A stretch of DNA of 64,000 nt. It comes from Kiritimatiellia bacterium. GTDB lineage: Bacteria; Verrucomicrobiota; Kiritimatiellia; JAAZAB01. A program made the position numbers and the translations under genes. The notes under the pieces are model-generated. The model ran no database searches. It worked only from the letters and a program-made list of their open reading frames with translations, and was not told the origin of the DNA. How positions within the stretch are numbered: the first letter of the stretch is position 1; each line of letters begins with the position of its first letter. This document shows, piece by piece, positions 55,711-64,000 of this stretch. The stretch is from the NCBI GenBank assembly GCA_028718125.1, contig JAQUMN010000009.1, forward strand, positions 51,554-115,553, given 5' to 3'.

Positions 55711-55831
55711 CAGGGCTGCGTCATCCATGCTAAAACCAGCGTCGTCGCGGAGCTCCGCCCTCCAATATCGTGAAAATATTGGCATTCATGGAGGGTCGAG
55801 CTCCCGCGAAACCGTTCTTGACGCAGCCCTG
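55711..55831 (+). mobile_element. MITE copy 4 (121-bp family)
   Basis: Exactly 121 bp with perfect 13-bp ends CAGGGCTGCGTCA / TGACGCAGCCCTG. Flanking 10-mers are cggcaatagt and tggcaatagt (9 of 10 identical), an almost perfect target-site duplication. It lies between the DUF985 and acetolactate decarboxylase genes and is nearly identical to copy 3, so both are recent. Confidence 0.93.
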
Positions 55832-55905
55832 TGGCAATAGTAAAGAACATTATTGTGCCTGCGCTTGTTTACGCTGCGGTCAAGCCCTCAAGGAAAGAAT
55901 GTATC

Positions 55906-56682
55906 ATGAATATACCCTCAATGGCAATTATCGGAATGACCATGCTGGCGTCTGCGGCGTGGGCCGGAGACCGTGACACGATTTATCAGACGGCCCCAAT
56001 CGATGCCCTGATGGCCGGCGTCTATGACGGGAATTATGCCGTCGGCGACTTGAAACAATACGGTGACACAGGTATCGGCACGCTCAACGCGCTCGACGGC
56101 GAATTGGTGTACGTGGATGGCCGGATGTTCCAGGTTTGCGTGGACGGCAAGGTCTATCCCGTTCCGGATTCCGCCCGCACACCATTCGCTATAACAACCT
56201 GGCTCGATCAGGATATTTTACTCAAGTCCATTTCCGCCACAAATCTCAATGAGTTCTGCAGCCTATTGGATCAGTCACTGCCATCCGCGAACCTGTTTTT
56301 TACCATCCGTGCGGACGGCGCATTCGACTACGTCAAGGCCCGCAGCGTGCCAAAACAACAAAAACCTTACCGGGCGCTGGTGGAAGCCGCGAAGGACCAG
56401 GCGGTATTTGAATTCCAGCGCGTCAAGGGCACGCTGGTTGGTTTTCGCTGCCCCGCGTTCGTTAAAGGCATCAACGTGCCGGGCTATCATTTTCACTTCC
56501 TGACGGAAGACCGGAAGGTCGGGGGACATGTGCTGGATCTGCGCGTAGCCGGTCTTAATGTGACCCTAGATACATCCGATTCGATACACCTGGAGCTGCC
56601 CCGTCAGGGCGATTTTACTCACGCTGATTTGGGCATTGACCGCCAGCAGGAATTGCATCGCGTGGAAAGCTCATCCAAATGA
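55906..56682 (+). CDS. budA: Exported alpha-acetolactate decarboxylase
   Basis: 258 residues from the ATG at 55906 (AAGGAAAGA upstream; the track start at 55831 is a false extension at the MITE edge). It converts 2-acetolactate to acetoin. The zinc ligands are visible in 'VPGYHFHFLTEDRKVGGHVL' (His-x-His ... His), and the family core 'YQTAPIDALMAGVYDGNYAV' and 'GIGTLNALDGELVYVDGR' is present. A signal peptide (MTMLASAAWAG region) suggests export, which is known for some members. Its 3' end overlaps queC by 4 bp (ATGA). No acetolactate synthase is nearby. Confidence 0.92.
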   Translation: MNIPSMAIIGMTMLASAAWAGDRDTIYQTAPIDALMAGVYDGNYAVGDLKQYGDTGIGTLNALDGELVYVDGRMFQVCVDGKVYPVPDSARTPFAITTWLDQDILLKSISATNLNEFCSLLDQSLPSANLFFTIRADGAFDYVKARSVPKQQKPYRALVEAAKDQAVFEFQRVKGTLVGFRCPAFVKGINVPGYHFHFLTEDRKVGGHVLDLRVAGLNVTLDTSDSIHLELPRQGDFTHADLGIDRQQELHRVESSSK

Positions 56683-57365
56683 AAAGCGCGGTCATTTTAT
56701 TGAGCGGCGGGCTGGATTCCTCCACGTTGCTCCACTACGTGAAAAGCAAGTTTGCTTTCCAGCCTCTGCATGCACTGACAATCCGCTACGGCCAGAAACA
56801 TGCGCGCGAAACCACCTGCGCTGCGGCCCAGGCGCGCGCCGCCGGTGTGGAGGCGCACCAGCAGATCGATCTCGCCTTTTTCGGCAAAATGATGGCCGCG
56901 GCTTCGACCTTGACCGATCCGGACAGGCCCGTGCCGGCTCTGGCCGAATTGCCGCCGGGCCAACTCGACCAGCCGCCGACTTACGTGCCCAACCGCAACA
57001 TGCTGTTTCTGGCGCTCGCCGCCGCATACGCCGAGGCCAGGGGTATCGCCGATGTTTTCTATGGCGCCCAGTTACAGGACCGCTATGGTTACTGGGACTG
57101 CACGGTGGAATTCCTGGACCGGATGAACGCCGTGCTGGGCCTCAACCGCCGCCAGCCAATCGTCCTGCATGCGCCCTTTATGACAATGCACAAAAGCGAG
57201 ATTCTTAAGATCGGCATGGACCTGGGTGTGGATTACGCCGCAACATGGAGCTGTTACCGCGGCCAAGATAAACCATGCGGCGTATGCCCGTCTTGCGTGG
57301 AACGTCGCACCGCATTTGAGGCGTTGCAGGTTGCCGATCCGCTTACAGGTGGGATATCGCGCTAA
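56679..57365 (+). CDS. queC: 7-cyano-7-deazaguanine synthase QueC
   Basis: A 228-residue PP-loop ATPase of the queuosine pathway: 7-carboxy-7-deazaguanine to preQ0. PP-loop 'LLSGGLDSSTLLH' at residues 6-18, and the C-terminal zinc motif 'CGVCPSCVERRTAF' with its earlier partner Cys in 'TWSCYRGQDKPC'. Usual length. It is coupled by overlap to the decarboxylase gene, an unusual partner; no other que gene is in the window. Confidence 0.95.
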   Translation: MKSAVILLSGGLDSSTLLHYVKSKFAFQPLHALTIRYGQKHARETTCAAAQARAAGVEAHQQIDLAFFGKMMAAASTLTDPDRPVPALAELPPGQLDQPPTYVPNRNMLFLALAAAYAEARGIADVFYGAQLQDRYGYWDCTVEFLDRMNAVLGLNRRQPIVLHAPFMTMHKSEILKIGMDLGVDYAATWSCYRGQDKPCGVCPSCVERRTAFEALQVADPLTGGISR

Positions 57366-57413
57366 ATCCTGAGCGACATCTCTTTGCCGGCGGCGGACGA
57401 GGCCTGGCCGCCA

Positions 57414-58712
57414 TTATCCATGAGTTTTGCTCGCGGCTCTGATATTTGCCTTCTCCGCAAGGGACAGGGCCCGCTCGCTGGCCTCACGCACCAGGCTTTC
57501 AATCCCGGGATGGTAGGGGAAGCCATGATACGCTTTAGGCGCCAGATAACAGGAATAATCTCCGGCGGTTTCATATGCATGCGCCGTCGGCCAATATCCC
57601 GCATTGCCGTTGGCATAGCCGACCGCCATCATGTTTGGCCATCGCTTGCGCAGTTCAAGTCCATACCGGCAAAACACTTCGGCGGGGAGGGCAAGCAGGG
57701 GCACATCGCCCAGAAAGATTCCCGCGATCGGCACATCGTCAATAAACGGGTGGTCGCGCCTTGCTTCATATTCCGCGTCCGCTTGCCGCAACCAATCCTC
57801 CGCGAAACGGTTCAATCCTTGATCCGTCTTGCCTTTGGTCAAGGACTGCCGCTCGCGACGCAGTTCTTCCCGGCTTGCCGGCACGGCCAGCGGCAACGCG
57901 ATCCTGACTTCCTTTGCGCGAATGGATACGGACGCCAATTTGCGTCCATATCGGCTGATATTCAGGGCATGATGGGTCAACAACTCGCCGTAATGGGTTA
58001 AATCATCAGCCGTCCCTTTGCCCCAGCGGTTAAGATTGCATACCGGATCGATGTCCCCGCAAAATCCCTGCAGGAAAAGACCACGGTGCCCGCGGCGCTC
58101 AAGCGCCGCGATCAAGGCGCCCGGCCAGTCCGCCGAGACTGCGGGATCGGGCCCGAGCACCACGCCATGGCAGGCATAATTGAGCAGGAAAAGCAACTCG
58201 TCCGAACGGCGGAACACGATGCCCTGCAAGACCGGATCAATCTCATCAAACCGGCGGTTACGCCGGTTAACGCCGATAGGCTCGACAGTTTCCGAACCGT
58301 CGAGCATCTGCGCCGGACGAACATCCGCAACGGCGCGCCGGACCGCCTCGGCGATCAGATTCGGCAAGCCTTGCGCATATTGGTCCGCAAATTCACCGCA
58401 GCCCCGCAAAGGCATGACCGCCGGGCCGGAATGCGTGTGCGTGCAGGCCAGCAACACATGGGTCATCCTCCAGCCATGCTCCGCGGCGATAGCCGCACGC
58501 ACGCGGTCGGAAAATTCGATGGAAAACCCCACCAGATCGCAAGCGACCACTGTCAGCGCAGAAGTTTCATCCAGCACAACAATGGCTCTCACTTTTAAAT
58601 GATCCAACACGGTTTCCGCTCTCCGGCCGCGGTAAAACCCGTAGCCGCTGAGTTCCACACCCATGGGCGGAGTGATATCAGTTTCGCCGTACCCCACGAC
58701 AAGTTCAGACAT
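57414..58712 (-). CDS. Neutral/alkaline ceramidase-like hydrolase
   Basis: 432 residues from the ATG at 58712 (8-bp overlap with the aminotransferase gene; the track start at 58760 is longer). The N-terminal region of the neutral ceramidase family is seen: 'YGETDITPPMGVELSGYGFY', 'LLACTHTHSGPAVMPLRGCG' with the metal-binding His pair, and 'FLQGFCGDIDPVCNLNRWG'. No signal peptide is visible, unlike true ceramidases. Kiritimatiellota and Lentisphaerota carry many such genes beside sugar enzymes, so the substrate may be a glycan or amide rather than ceramide. Confidence 0.82.
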   Translation of the reverse strand: MSELVVGYGETDITPPMGVELSGYGFYRGRRAETVLDHLKVRAIVVLDETSALTVVACDLVGFSIEFSDRVRAAIAAEHGWRMTHVLLACTHTHSGPAVMPLRGCGEFADQYAQGLPNLIAEAVRRAVADVRPAQMLDGSETVEPIGVNRRNRRFDEIDPVLQGIVFRRSDELLFLLNYACHGVVLGPDPAVSADWPGALIAALERRGHRGLFLQGFCGDIDPVCNLNRWGKGTADDLTHYGELLTHHALNISRYGRKLASVSIRAKEVRIALPLAVPASREELRRERQSLTKGKTDQGLNRFAEDWLRQADAEYEARRDHPFIDDVPIAGIFLGDVPLLALPAEVFCRYGLELRKRWPNMMAVGYANGNAGYWPTAHAYETAGDYSCYLAPKAYHGFPYHPGIESLVREASERALSLAEKANIRAASKTHG

Positions 58713-59967
58713 GGCGCAACGACTCCCGCTGTTCCCACAGCTTTGTAATTGCCTCGACAATATCGCGCATATCGCCGCTTTCGTTTAAAAGCACCGAATG
58801 TCTTATCCAGCAAGCCTCCCGGCACACCTGCTCGGTGTTCGGGCAGGAGACGCGCGTATAATCCATCGTCTTGCCGTAATACGGGCAGGAGAGCGGGCAA
58901 TGGCGCGGGCCATTGCCTTTCCGCTGAAACAGGGGATTCATATAAAGCGGAATCGGGTATCCGGCCGATGCGGGAATACCTTCAGCGTTTAAGGCTTTAA
59001 GGAATGTTTCGCGGGAAACACCCGGCCAGGCTTCCGTTACGAACCTGAACATATACATGTGATAGCTGCGCCGCGTTACGCGCCGGTCCCTTTGCATCAG
59101 GGCCACGCCGGGAATGCCTTTCAGGCCGCGAGTTATGATCGCGGCATTGCGCTCGCGCCGCAGGGTTTGTGCCTTTAGCCGGGTCAATTGGCCCAGCAGG
59201 ATCGCCGACTGCAGCTCGGTCATGCGCAAATTGCTGCCCAGCAGGTAATGTTCGTACCAGGCTTTGCCTTTGCCGCGGCCGCAGTTGGTGTAGCTGCGGG
59301 CCGCGTCGGCGATTTCCTCGTTGTCAGTCAACAGGATGCCGCCTTCTCCGGCAGTAATGTTTTTGCTCATCTGGAAACTGAACACCCCGCAGTCGCCAAT
59401 GGCGCCGGTGCCTTTGCCTTTCCATTGACTGCCCCAGCTATGGCAGGCGTCTTCAATGAGACGCAATTTATGTTTGCGGGCCAATGCCTTGAAAGCGTCC
59501 ATATCCACCGGCAATCCGGCCATGTGGACCGGCATGATGGCCCTGGTTTTAGAGGTAATGGCTTTTTCCGCAGCCTTTTGATCCAGATTACCCGTATTCA
59601 AGTCAATATCCGCGAACACGGGAACGGCGTTCACCTTCAATACGGCGCTGGCCGTGGCCATGAAAGTATAAGGCGGCACGATTACTTCATCGCCCGCGCC
59701 GATCCCGCAGGCCAACAGGGCGATTTCCAACGCAGCCGTGCCGTTCGTGCAGGAGACGCCGTACCCGGCGTTTTGGAACGCGGCGTATTTCTTTTCAAAC
59801 TCCGCCACTTTTTCGCCGTACCACCATTTGCCGCTGCCAAACACCTTTAACAAATTCCGGCGTTCTTCTAGTCCGATCACCGGCCATGTCACAGAGAACG
59901 GCTTTTTCCTGATCGGTTTGCCGCCAAGTATGGCCGGCGTCATTTTTTCACTAACTATCTTTGACAT
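58705..59967 (-). CDS. DegT/DnrJ/EryC1/StrS-family PLP aminotransferase
   Basis: A 420-residue sugar aminotransferase-type PLP enzyme. Family blocks: 'VSCTNGTAALEIALLACG', 'VIVPPYTFMATASAVLKV', 'DACHSWGSQWKGKG' and the PLP lysine in 'FSFQMSKNITAGEGGILLTD'. A Cys-rich C-terminal insertion ('GPRHCPLSCPYYG') may bind metal. GGAGG lies upstream of the ATG. It probably transfers an amino group to a keto sugar. It is downstream of the beta-helix gene and overlaps the ceramidase-like gene by 8 bp. Confidence 0.93.
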   Translation of the reverse strand: MSKIVSEKMTPAILGGKPIRKKPFSVTWPVIGLEERRNLLKVFGSGKWWYGEKVAEFEKKYAAFQNAGYGVSCTNGTAALEIALLACGIGAGDEVIVPPYTFMATASAVLKVNAVPVFADIDLNTGNLDQKAAEKAITSKTRAIMPVHMAGLPVDMDAFKALARKHKLRLIEDACHSWGSQWKGKGTGAIGDCGVFSFQMSKNITAGEGGILLTDNEEIADAARSYTNCGRGKGKAWYEHYLLGSNLRMTELQSAILLGQLTRLKAQTLRRERNAAIITRGLKGIPGVALMQRDRRVTRRSYHMYMFRFVTEAWPGVSRETFLKALNAEGIPASAGYPIPLYMNPLFQRKGNGPRHCPLSCPYYGKTMDYTRVSCPNTEQVCREACWIRHSVLLNESGDMRDIVEAITKLWEQRESLRHV

Positions 59968-59998
59968 GAATTCAATCCTCCTTATGAGATATTACCGA

Positions 59999-61774
59999 TC
60001 AGTGAAGACTAAACACAACGCCTTTCCTTTCGCACTCATACGCGCCCATATCAACGCGCCCGAAGCCCCGCCAAATGCGCGGCCGACCGTCCAGATCCGT
60101 GTTGCCTTGCATCCAGTCCTCAATTGTCCCGGCGCTGCGGCCCGGCGAATCTTTAGCCAGGCGCCAGTTGTTCGTGCTGGCGCCGGCAAAGACCGGAGCG
60201 TTTGTTATGTTCCCCTGTGTGGCGGGCAACGTGCTCGCGCAGGAATACCAGAATGAATTGCTCCGTTCCGATGTCGGCAGATACAGGTCGCTGTCCGCTA
60301 TGGCCGTATTGGACGCAATTACGCAGTTAGTGAACGTGTCGCTGCCGTTATTCGTCATATAGATACCGCCCCCGTTGGCCGTAGCATAATTGCCGGCAAT
60401 CGTGCATGACGACACGCAGGAGGTAGCGTTGGGCTCAATATAAATTCCAGCGCCATACTTCGCCGTATTGTTACCAATCAGGCAATTGCGAATGGCACCC
60501 TGGCCGTCTGAGCGGATATATACGGCTGCGCCGTAAGAATTCGCGCCGCTATTTTCCTGAATGACACAGTGATCAAACATGTAATTGTTGCGGACATAGA
60601 TGCCTGCGCCTTTATCGAGATTATTCTTAGCGATATTATTCACTATCCGGCACCAGACGGCCGTTATGCTGTTGGGGGAATAACTGCCTGCATCAATTCC
60701 GCCGCCGGTGCCTGAATTCCAAAATCTGTAATTATTACTGATAACGCAGTTGGTCAGCAACATGCTGCTGTTCTGGGCCAGGCATATTCCGCCTCCAATT
60801 TGTGCCCAATTCGTGACAATCGTGCAGTTATAAAAGGCCGAAATGGCCCCAGCGGACAAAACGCCTCCGCCAAGCAAAGCGTGGCTGACACCATAGTTAT
60901 TGCTTATGACCGTATCGGTGAATGTTGCCGTGCATTGATTCAGATAAATACCGCCACCATATCTTATCACCCCGCAAGCATTGCCTGCTATAAGACAGTT
61001 CGATATTGCGTTCCTTGTGCCTTTAAAAATATAAATGCCTCCACCATCATGACAGCTGTAATTATTGCTCACTGTGCAGTTCGCCAATATGCCGCCCGAA
61101 TAAAATACAGCCCCGCCGCCCTGACCATAACCAACGGAAACCACCGAGGTGGCAAGATTGCCGAAAATGAAACAATTATGCGCTTCGCTTTCACATAGAG
61201 CCAGACCGCCGCCGCCAGAGGATACAGCAACGCCAAAAGTTGTATTATAACAGATCACACAATTGGTGACCATCCCGTTTGTATTACACAAAACACCTCC
61301 GCCGGAAGTGGCGACATTGCTCACGACAATACAGTCGCTCAAAGTTCCATAATTAATAAAGGCTCCGCCGCCTTGCCCGAGGTTGGGGAATGTGTTGCTC
61401 GGCATATTGCCGTCGGTAAGCGTAAACCTTTCCACCACCGCGTTGGAATGGCTGATGAACACACACCGGTTGCTTACGCTCCGGTTGGCATTAATAACAG
61501 TCACATCCCGGCCGTTGAATCCGCGCAGGGTAATTCCGTTGGTAATATAAATATTGGTTGAAAGCATATAAGTACCGTTGGAGACCAGCACCGTGTCGCC
61601 CGGAGTGACGGCCTTGTCTACGCCGTTGCTGATCGTGGCCAGCGCCAGCGCCCAACTGGTCCCGGAATTGAAATCCAACCCGTTCGTGGTCACGTAATAT
61701 GTTGCCGCCCGACAGACCTGTCCACCGAGGTGAATCGAAGCGGCCAACATCGTAGAAACAATTAGTTTTTTAAT
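59999..61774 (-). CDS. Secreted right-handed parallel beta-helix protein, possible ATT start
   Basis: About 591 residues. The frame opens at a GTG (61816), but the best start context is an ATT at 61774: GGAGGG lies 5 bp before it and it begins a perfect signal peptide (KKLIVSTMLAASIHLGGQVCRA). An ATG eight codons later is the other option. The mature part carries many beta-helix rungs of the type 'SNCLIAGNACG', 'NCTIVTNWAQIGGGICLAQ' and 'DCIVVSNVATSGGGVLCN', and ends with 'LDGRPRIWRGFGRVDMGAYE', the common end of these proteins. Likely a surface glycan-binding or polysaccharide-degrading protein. Transcribed with the aminotransferase downstream. Confidence 0.8.
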   Translation of the reverse strand: MKKLIVSTMLAASIHLGGQVCRAATYYVTTNGLDFNSGTSWALALATISNGVDKAVTPGDTVLVSNGTYMLSTNIYITNGITLRGFNGRDVTVINANRSVSNRCVFISHSNAVVERFTLTDGNMPSNTFPNLGQGGGAFINYGTLSDCIVVSNVATSGGGVLCNTNGMVTNCVICYNTTFGVAVSSGGGGLALCESEAHNCFIFGNLATSVVSVGYGQGGGAVFYSGGILANCTVSNNYSCHDGGGIYIFKGTRNAISNCLIAGNACGVIRYGGGIYLNQCTATFTDTVISNNYGVSHALLGGGVLSAGAISAFYNCTIVTNWAQIGGGICLAQNSSMLLTNCVISNNYRFWNSGTGGGIDAGSYSPNSITAVWCRIVNNIAKNNLDKGAGIYVRNNYMFDHCVIQENSGANSYGAAVYIRSDGQGAIRNCLIGNNTAKYGAGIYIEPNATSCVSSCTIAGNYATANGGGIYMTNNGSDTFTNCVIASNTAIADSDLYLPTSERSNSFWYSCASTLPATQGNITNAPVFAGASTNNWRLAKDSPGRSAGTIEDWMQGNTDLDGRPRIWRGFGRVDMGAYECERKGVVFSLH

Positions 61775-61960
61775 GGCGTCCCTCCGCGTAATAAACTTGA
61801 ATACAAGCCAAGACACGATGCTTTCTTCTTATCCACATTCTATATGCATGTTTTTAATATGCCAGTTCCCAAGGAACAAGAAAGAGGGATTATTTGCCGA
61901 TTATGTGGACTCATATCTTCATCACTCTTTCAATTCCGCCACATTCTCAATTCGAAATGC

Positions 61961-64000
61961 TTAATTTCCTTCCGGCTCCGCAACTATGGTTTCATACGCG
62001 TCCAAATCGCGCAAGACAAAGCGTAGCAGCCCGTTGGTCGTCGCGGCGGCAATGATTTTGCCGTCTGCCGGATAAAACACCTTCATGGGCTTTGAGGGCA
62101 AACGCCATGTCGCTTTAATCCCTTTAATCGGCGCGGATTCGTCATAGTTCAAGAAATGCAGCACCTGCCGCCCGGTAGCCGGCTGAATGCGCAATGTGAC
62201 TTCCGTGGCCTCCGGACAATTCTTTACTTCAACCGGTATACTTTCACCTTGGGTACAAAGCGCCCAGGTGACGAGTTCCGCCCAGAATTCCTTGACGCCC
62301 GCATCATAATTCTTCACGTATGGATAACGGTTGCGATTGCCCATGACACCTTGGTAGCAGGAACCCAGTAAATTGGCGGAAATAAAACAACAGCGCCCCC
62401 GGCCGAATTGATTGAGTGTCATGGCCGGTTTACCGTTGCTCAATTCGGCCAACACCCTGGCCGTGACAGGCGCCACCTCATCCACCCCAAAATTTTTCCG
62501 GTAACTGATGGTCTTGCCATTCATAAAGCCCGCATCCGCTTTGACAGTCCAGTTCGTCAAGCCGGGAGCGCTCCTGATCCACTTGACCCCCATGACGTCG
62601 GCCAGTTTGTAATCACCCACACTTCGCCCCCATCGGTCCGCCAGCGTACTTCCGCCCGTCACGATCAAGAATCCGCCCGCCGCGGTCCAGTCACGGATAA
62701 CCTGGATTTCCTCGTCCGTGAGACTCTGCGCCGCCGCCACAATCAACACGCGATAATTCTGCAAGCGTGAAGGCGTGAGTGTCTCAGCATAAATGGGCAC
62801 CACTGGCAGATGCGCCTGCGCCAGGGCGCTGTAAATTCCGACCTGCTCGCGAATGTAGCTTCCTCCAGGGCCGTGAAACGAATCATGTTGGTAACCCGTG
62901 ACGGTCACGGTCCGTTCGGAATGCAGCATGGCCGTTTTAGCCGCGGAAACCGTATGCAGCAAATAGGGCTCCAGTTTTTTTGCCTTTTCAAACGCCTCCA
63001 AGGTTGCTTTCCACCCGCCCGCTTTCCACATCGGCCGCCAGTCTTCAATCAGGGGCAGTGTCTGACAGATAAACGGCCAATCGAAAACATACAAGCCATC
63101 GGCATGCGCAAGGGCGATTGCATAGTCCCGCCGCAGCGTCTCGGTATTGCCGCCGTAATGCGTTCCGACCGTCAGCCAAAGCGGTTTGGCTGACGAATTC
63201 CTAACCAGATCGCACATATAGGCCTCATCAATCACGCCGTTCAAGTAAGGATCGATCTGGATACTGTCCCCCATTTGCGATATGCGCGACAGCGACGCGC
63301 TAAACGGCGCATTGTAAAACGAAGGACCGGGGGAGAGCAGCGGCAACATCAAACAGTCCGGTTTCAGGCTCTTCGTGTAATCACACAGCGTCTTGAACGC
63401 CGACTCGAACACATGCGCCACCCATTCCTGGTGCTCCATAAAAAGCGCTTTTTCTTTCTGTCTATCCTCGGGTTTGGGCGGCAAGACGGTTTCAACATTC
63501 GTTATGCCCAATTCGGCCAACTTTTCCGGAGTATATTTATTCTTCAGGTAAAGACGAAATTGGCTGATGTTCTCCTCGCTCCAGCCGCCGGAATAATTGA
63601 TTTCATCAAGATGGATGCCGGCAAACGCGGGATAGTCCCTGGATTTTTCAATGACATACTTGAGATACTCCTTCATTGCACTGATCGCTTGTTCAGAGGC
63701 CCAATCGCACCAACCGGAAGGATAGCCCGTTATCCCCTCGCTACTCTTGTAATGAAGTCCATCAGCCTTGATCCTGGTATCCCCCAGTGAATAATAAAAA
63801 CACGGCGTGACGCGGAGGCCGTAGGCGGCGGCCGTGTCATAATGGTGTTTGATATCGTCATCTGCACAAGGGATGCGAAACATGCCCGCCTCTTCCAGCA
63901 TTCCACATCCCATCTCAGCCATATATCTCAACGCCTCGTCATAACCAGGCGGCGCCAGTCCATAATGATTAAGCTGTTTCAGCACGAAATGATTCGTAAT
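61961..64000 (-). CDS. GH42-like glycoside hydrolase, 5' end beyond the window
   Basis: At least 679 residues; the frame is open to the window edge, so the true start is not seen (the track's GTG at 63985 is arbitrary). The N-terminal part looks like a TIM barrel of the beta-galactosidase A type ('YAEMGCGMLEE'-like start and 'AGIHLDEINYSGGWSEENIS', where a Glu may be catalytic). A trimerisation/GATase-like domain follows ('IRDWTAAGGFLIVTGGSTLA'), and a small beta domain ends it. Together these match GH42-type or GH42-like proteins common in Lentisphaerota and Kiritimatiellota. The substrate is unknown. Confidence 0.8.
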   Translation of the reverse strand: MTNHFVLKQLNHYGLAPPGYDEALRYMAEMGCGMLEEAGMFRIPCADDDIKHHYDTAAAYGLRVTPCFYYSLGDTRIKADGLHYKSSEGITGYPSGWCDWASEQAISAMKEYLKYVIEKSRDYPAFAGIHLDEINYSGGWSEENISQFRLYLKNKYTPEKLAELGITNVETVLPPKPEDRQKEKALFMEHQEWVAHVFESAFKTLCDYTKSLKPDCLMLPLLSPGPSFYNAPFSASLSRISQMGDSIQIDPYLNGVIDEAYMCDLVRNSSAKPLWLTVGTHYGGNTETLRRDYAIALAHADGLYVFDWPFICQTLPLIEDWRPMWKAGGWKATLEAFEKAKKLEPYLLHTVSAAKTAMLHSERTVTVTGYQHDSFHGPGGSYIREQVGIYSALAQAHLPVVPIYAETLTPSRLQNYRVLIVAAAQSLTDEEIQVIRDWTAAGGFLIVTGGSTLADRWGRSVGDYKLADVMGVKWIRSAPGLTNWTVKADAGFMNGKTISYRKNFGVDEVAPVTARVLAELSNGKPAMTLNQFGRGRCCFISANLLGSCYQGVMGNRNRYPYVKNYDAGVKEFWAELVTWALCTQGESIPVEVKNCPEATEVTLRIQPATGRQVLHFLNYDESAPIKGIKATWRLPSKPMKVFYPADGKIIAAATTNGLLRFVLRDLDAYETIVAEPEGN

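Overview
The window looks like a chromosome segment of a moderately GC-rich PVC-superphylum bacterium, most likely Kiritimatiellota or Lentisphaerota. This is inferred from the MoxR/DUF58/BatA/DUF4175/DUF4159 gene set, the secreted parallel beta-helix proteins, the ceramidase-like and GH42-like genes, and a full selenocysteine apparatus. No rRNA or ribosomal-protein marker is present to fix the taxonomy.

Layout. (1) 0.3-1.4 kb: an M14-type carboxypeptidase. (2) 1.4-18.6 kb, minus strand: a long MoxR - DUF58 - BatA-like - VWA/GATase-like - DUF4175-like envelope operon, with PA14/TPR and DUF4159 proteins at its head. A plus-strand VapBC pair and several REP-like palindromes interrupt it. (3) 19-24.8 kb: two large hybrid histidine kinases, the first with a THI5/NMT1-like periplasmic sensor. 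(4) 24.9-32.4 kb: methyltransferase, tRNA-Tyr, lytic transglycosylase, EEP-family hydrolase, EF-hand protein, tRNA-Arg, Gfo/Idh/MocA oxidoreductase and a 5'-truncated beta-helix pseudogene. (5) 32.5-45.7 kb: a selenium locus, selA-selB-selD plus a thioredoxin/DsbD-like gene, divergent from tRNA-Sec. Next to it is a minus-strand run of NapH-like polyferredoxin, a giant carboxypeptidase-regulatory-like protein, and three genes whose frames each cross an in-frame UGA. (6) 45.8-47.9 kb: an HgdB/DCCP-like protein and its ATPase activator. (7) 47.9-55 kb: a partner-switching module (SpoIIE-type PP2C, THI5-like periplasmic protein, three STAS proteins, RsbW-like kinase, GPP34 protein) around an AzgA-type purine permease. 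(8) 55-64 kb: DUF985 cupin, acetolactate decarboxylase, QueC, ceramidase-like enzyme, DegT aminotransferase, beta-helix protein and a GH42-like protein cut by the window edge.

The strongest discovery is in region 5. Three exported or membrane proteins that the ORF track truncates or splits are best read as new selenoproteins. Each UGA is followed by GGGGG and by a perfect 8-9 bp stem with a 3-5 nt loop 20-27 nt downstream, which fits a bacterial SECIS element. The protein continues past the UGA in the same frame. Two of the three share a U-GG-x-x-GY-x-G motif after the selenocysteine, and the third looks like a transglutaminase-fold protein that has lost its catalytic Cys. All lie beside the sel genes.

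A second discovery is a 121-bp MITE family (four copies) with 13-bp CAGGGCTGCGTCA ends. One copy has a perfect 10-bp target duplication and two have near-perfect ones. It is the source of several false ORFs and has rewritten the 3' end of the lytic transglycosylase gene.
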